Assembly: GCF_020623625.1 (NCBI RefSeq)
Contig: NC_060202.1
Coordinates: 948,501-1,012,500 of the forward strand
Source of the DNA: Saccharomycodes ludwigii
Taxonomy: Eukaryota > Ascomycota > Saccharomycetes > Saccharomycodales > Saccharomycodaceae
Direction of reading: 5' to 3'
DNA length: 64,000 nucleotides
The notes beneath the pieces were generated by a model that did not search any database, had not been told where the DNA came from, and was given only the letters and a program-made list of their open reading frames with translations. Positions within the stretch are counted from its first letter, which is position 1. Each line of letters begins with the position of its first letter. Below are positions 63,429-64,000 of the stretch, piece by piece. Position numbers and translations under genes: made by a program.

Positions 63429-64000
63429 TTCTCTGACTACCTCCCGTTATTAGAGCCTTTTGTTTTTTTTTTTTTTTTTTGTATGTTTTTCCTTCTTGAT
63501 TCTCCTTTTTGTTTGAACTATTTTTATCTATAAAAAAAGACCTTTAAGTGATTTCTTGCTTAGGTTGCTTAGTTATTTTTTTTTTATTTTTATTTAAATT
63601 TTTTTTTTTCTTTTTGTGAGAAGAAAAAAAAAAAAAAGATTGTAGATAAACGATGTATATATATAATCAATCTAAATGGAAAGAACTTTTGAAAGTTATT
63701 GTAGGCTTTTTATTTTTATTAAAAATTTAGTATATTTTTTTTTGGTTGTTCTCTCCATAATAATAATTTAATTATCCGAAAATTACAAAAAAAAAAAAAT
63801 AAAAAAAAGGGATTTGATTTTTATTCGTAACGGAAAATAAAATAAACATATTCAAACACCCACACCACACTCCTCCCCCCGCGTTCTACATGAACATTGA
63901 ATGATTGTTTTTTTGTTTTTTTTTTTACTCTTTTTGCTTTGTTATTTACCACGATCATATTTGCCACCCATCTTTTTTTTTTTTTATATATTCAATAAAT
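63429..64000. other. EAR1 upstream region to window end
   Basis: About 570 bp of AT-rich sequence with T and A tracts and a C-rich patch at 63871-63880. No start of another gene is visible. Confidence 0.45.

Overview
The window is nuclear DNA of a budding yeast (Saccharomycotina). It is very AT-rich, has long poly(dA:dT) tracts and short microsatellites between genes, and carries almost exclusively intronless genes that match single S. cerevisiae orthologues. Two tRNA genes (Lys-CTT, Glu-TTC) are present. The low GC, relaxed intergenic spacing and full gene set (including MLH1 and a CEP3-type kinetochore gene) suggest a pre-whole-genome-duplication lineage, most like Saccharomycodes / Saccharomycodaceae. 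The genus is an inference. I recognise no transposon, virus-like element, CRISPR array or rRNA.

Layout. Left half (1-32.5 kb): TPP1, RPN6, tRNA-Lys, tRNA-Glu, PMT1, an MFS transporter (YMR155W-like), SRP14, RAM1, RIM13, NUR1, NUP53/ASM4, LUC7, an SDR oxidoreductase, IMP1, SWP1, a two-exon LDO45/LDO16-type gene, a GIY-YIG (T5orf172/Mug113-like) gene split over two frames, TIF34, a SERF-like small protein and NDE1/NDE2. Right half (33.4-64 kb): MSS11, PAH1, MME1, QRI7, NSE4, MLH1, CEP3, three aldehyde dehydrogenases (one minus, two plus), PHO2 and EAR1/SSH4.

Gene order interleaves orthologues from S. cerevisiae chromosome IV left arm (YDL085-YDL106) and chromosome XIII right arm (YMR145-YMR171). 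This is the double conserved synteny expected of an unduplicated ancestor. Within it, the left block (NDE to TPP1) is inverted relative to the right block (MSS11 to EAR1), with one breakpoint at 32.5-33.5 kb.

The most interesting points are: (1) a conserved zinc-knuckle/GIY-YIG protein readable only through a +1 shift at CTT-CGG-C; (2) an LDO45-like gene whose second exon has no usable ATG, so splicing appears obligatory; (3) a species-specific ALD cluster whose tandem pair shares near-identical patches that look like gene conversion; (4) a 12-bp-arm palindrome in the NSE4/MLH1 promoter and a PACE element upstream of RPN6.

Starts were reset to ATG where the longest reading frame opened with TTG or GTG (TPP1, SRP14, RIM13, NUR1, SWP1, SERF). 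Gene names come from remembered family and orthologue sequences, not from a search.
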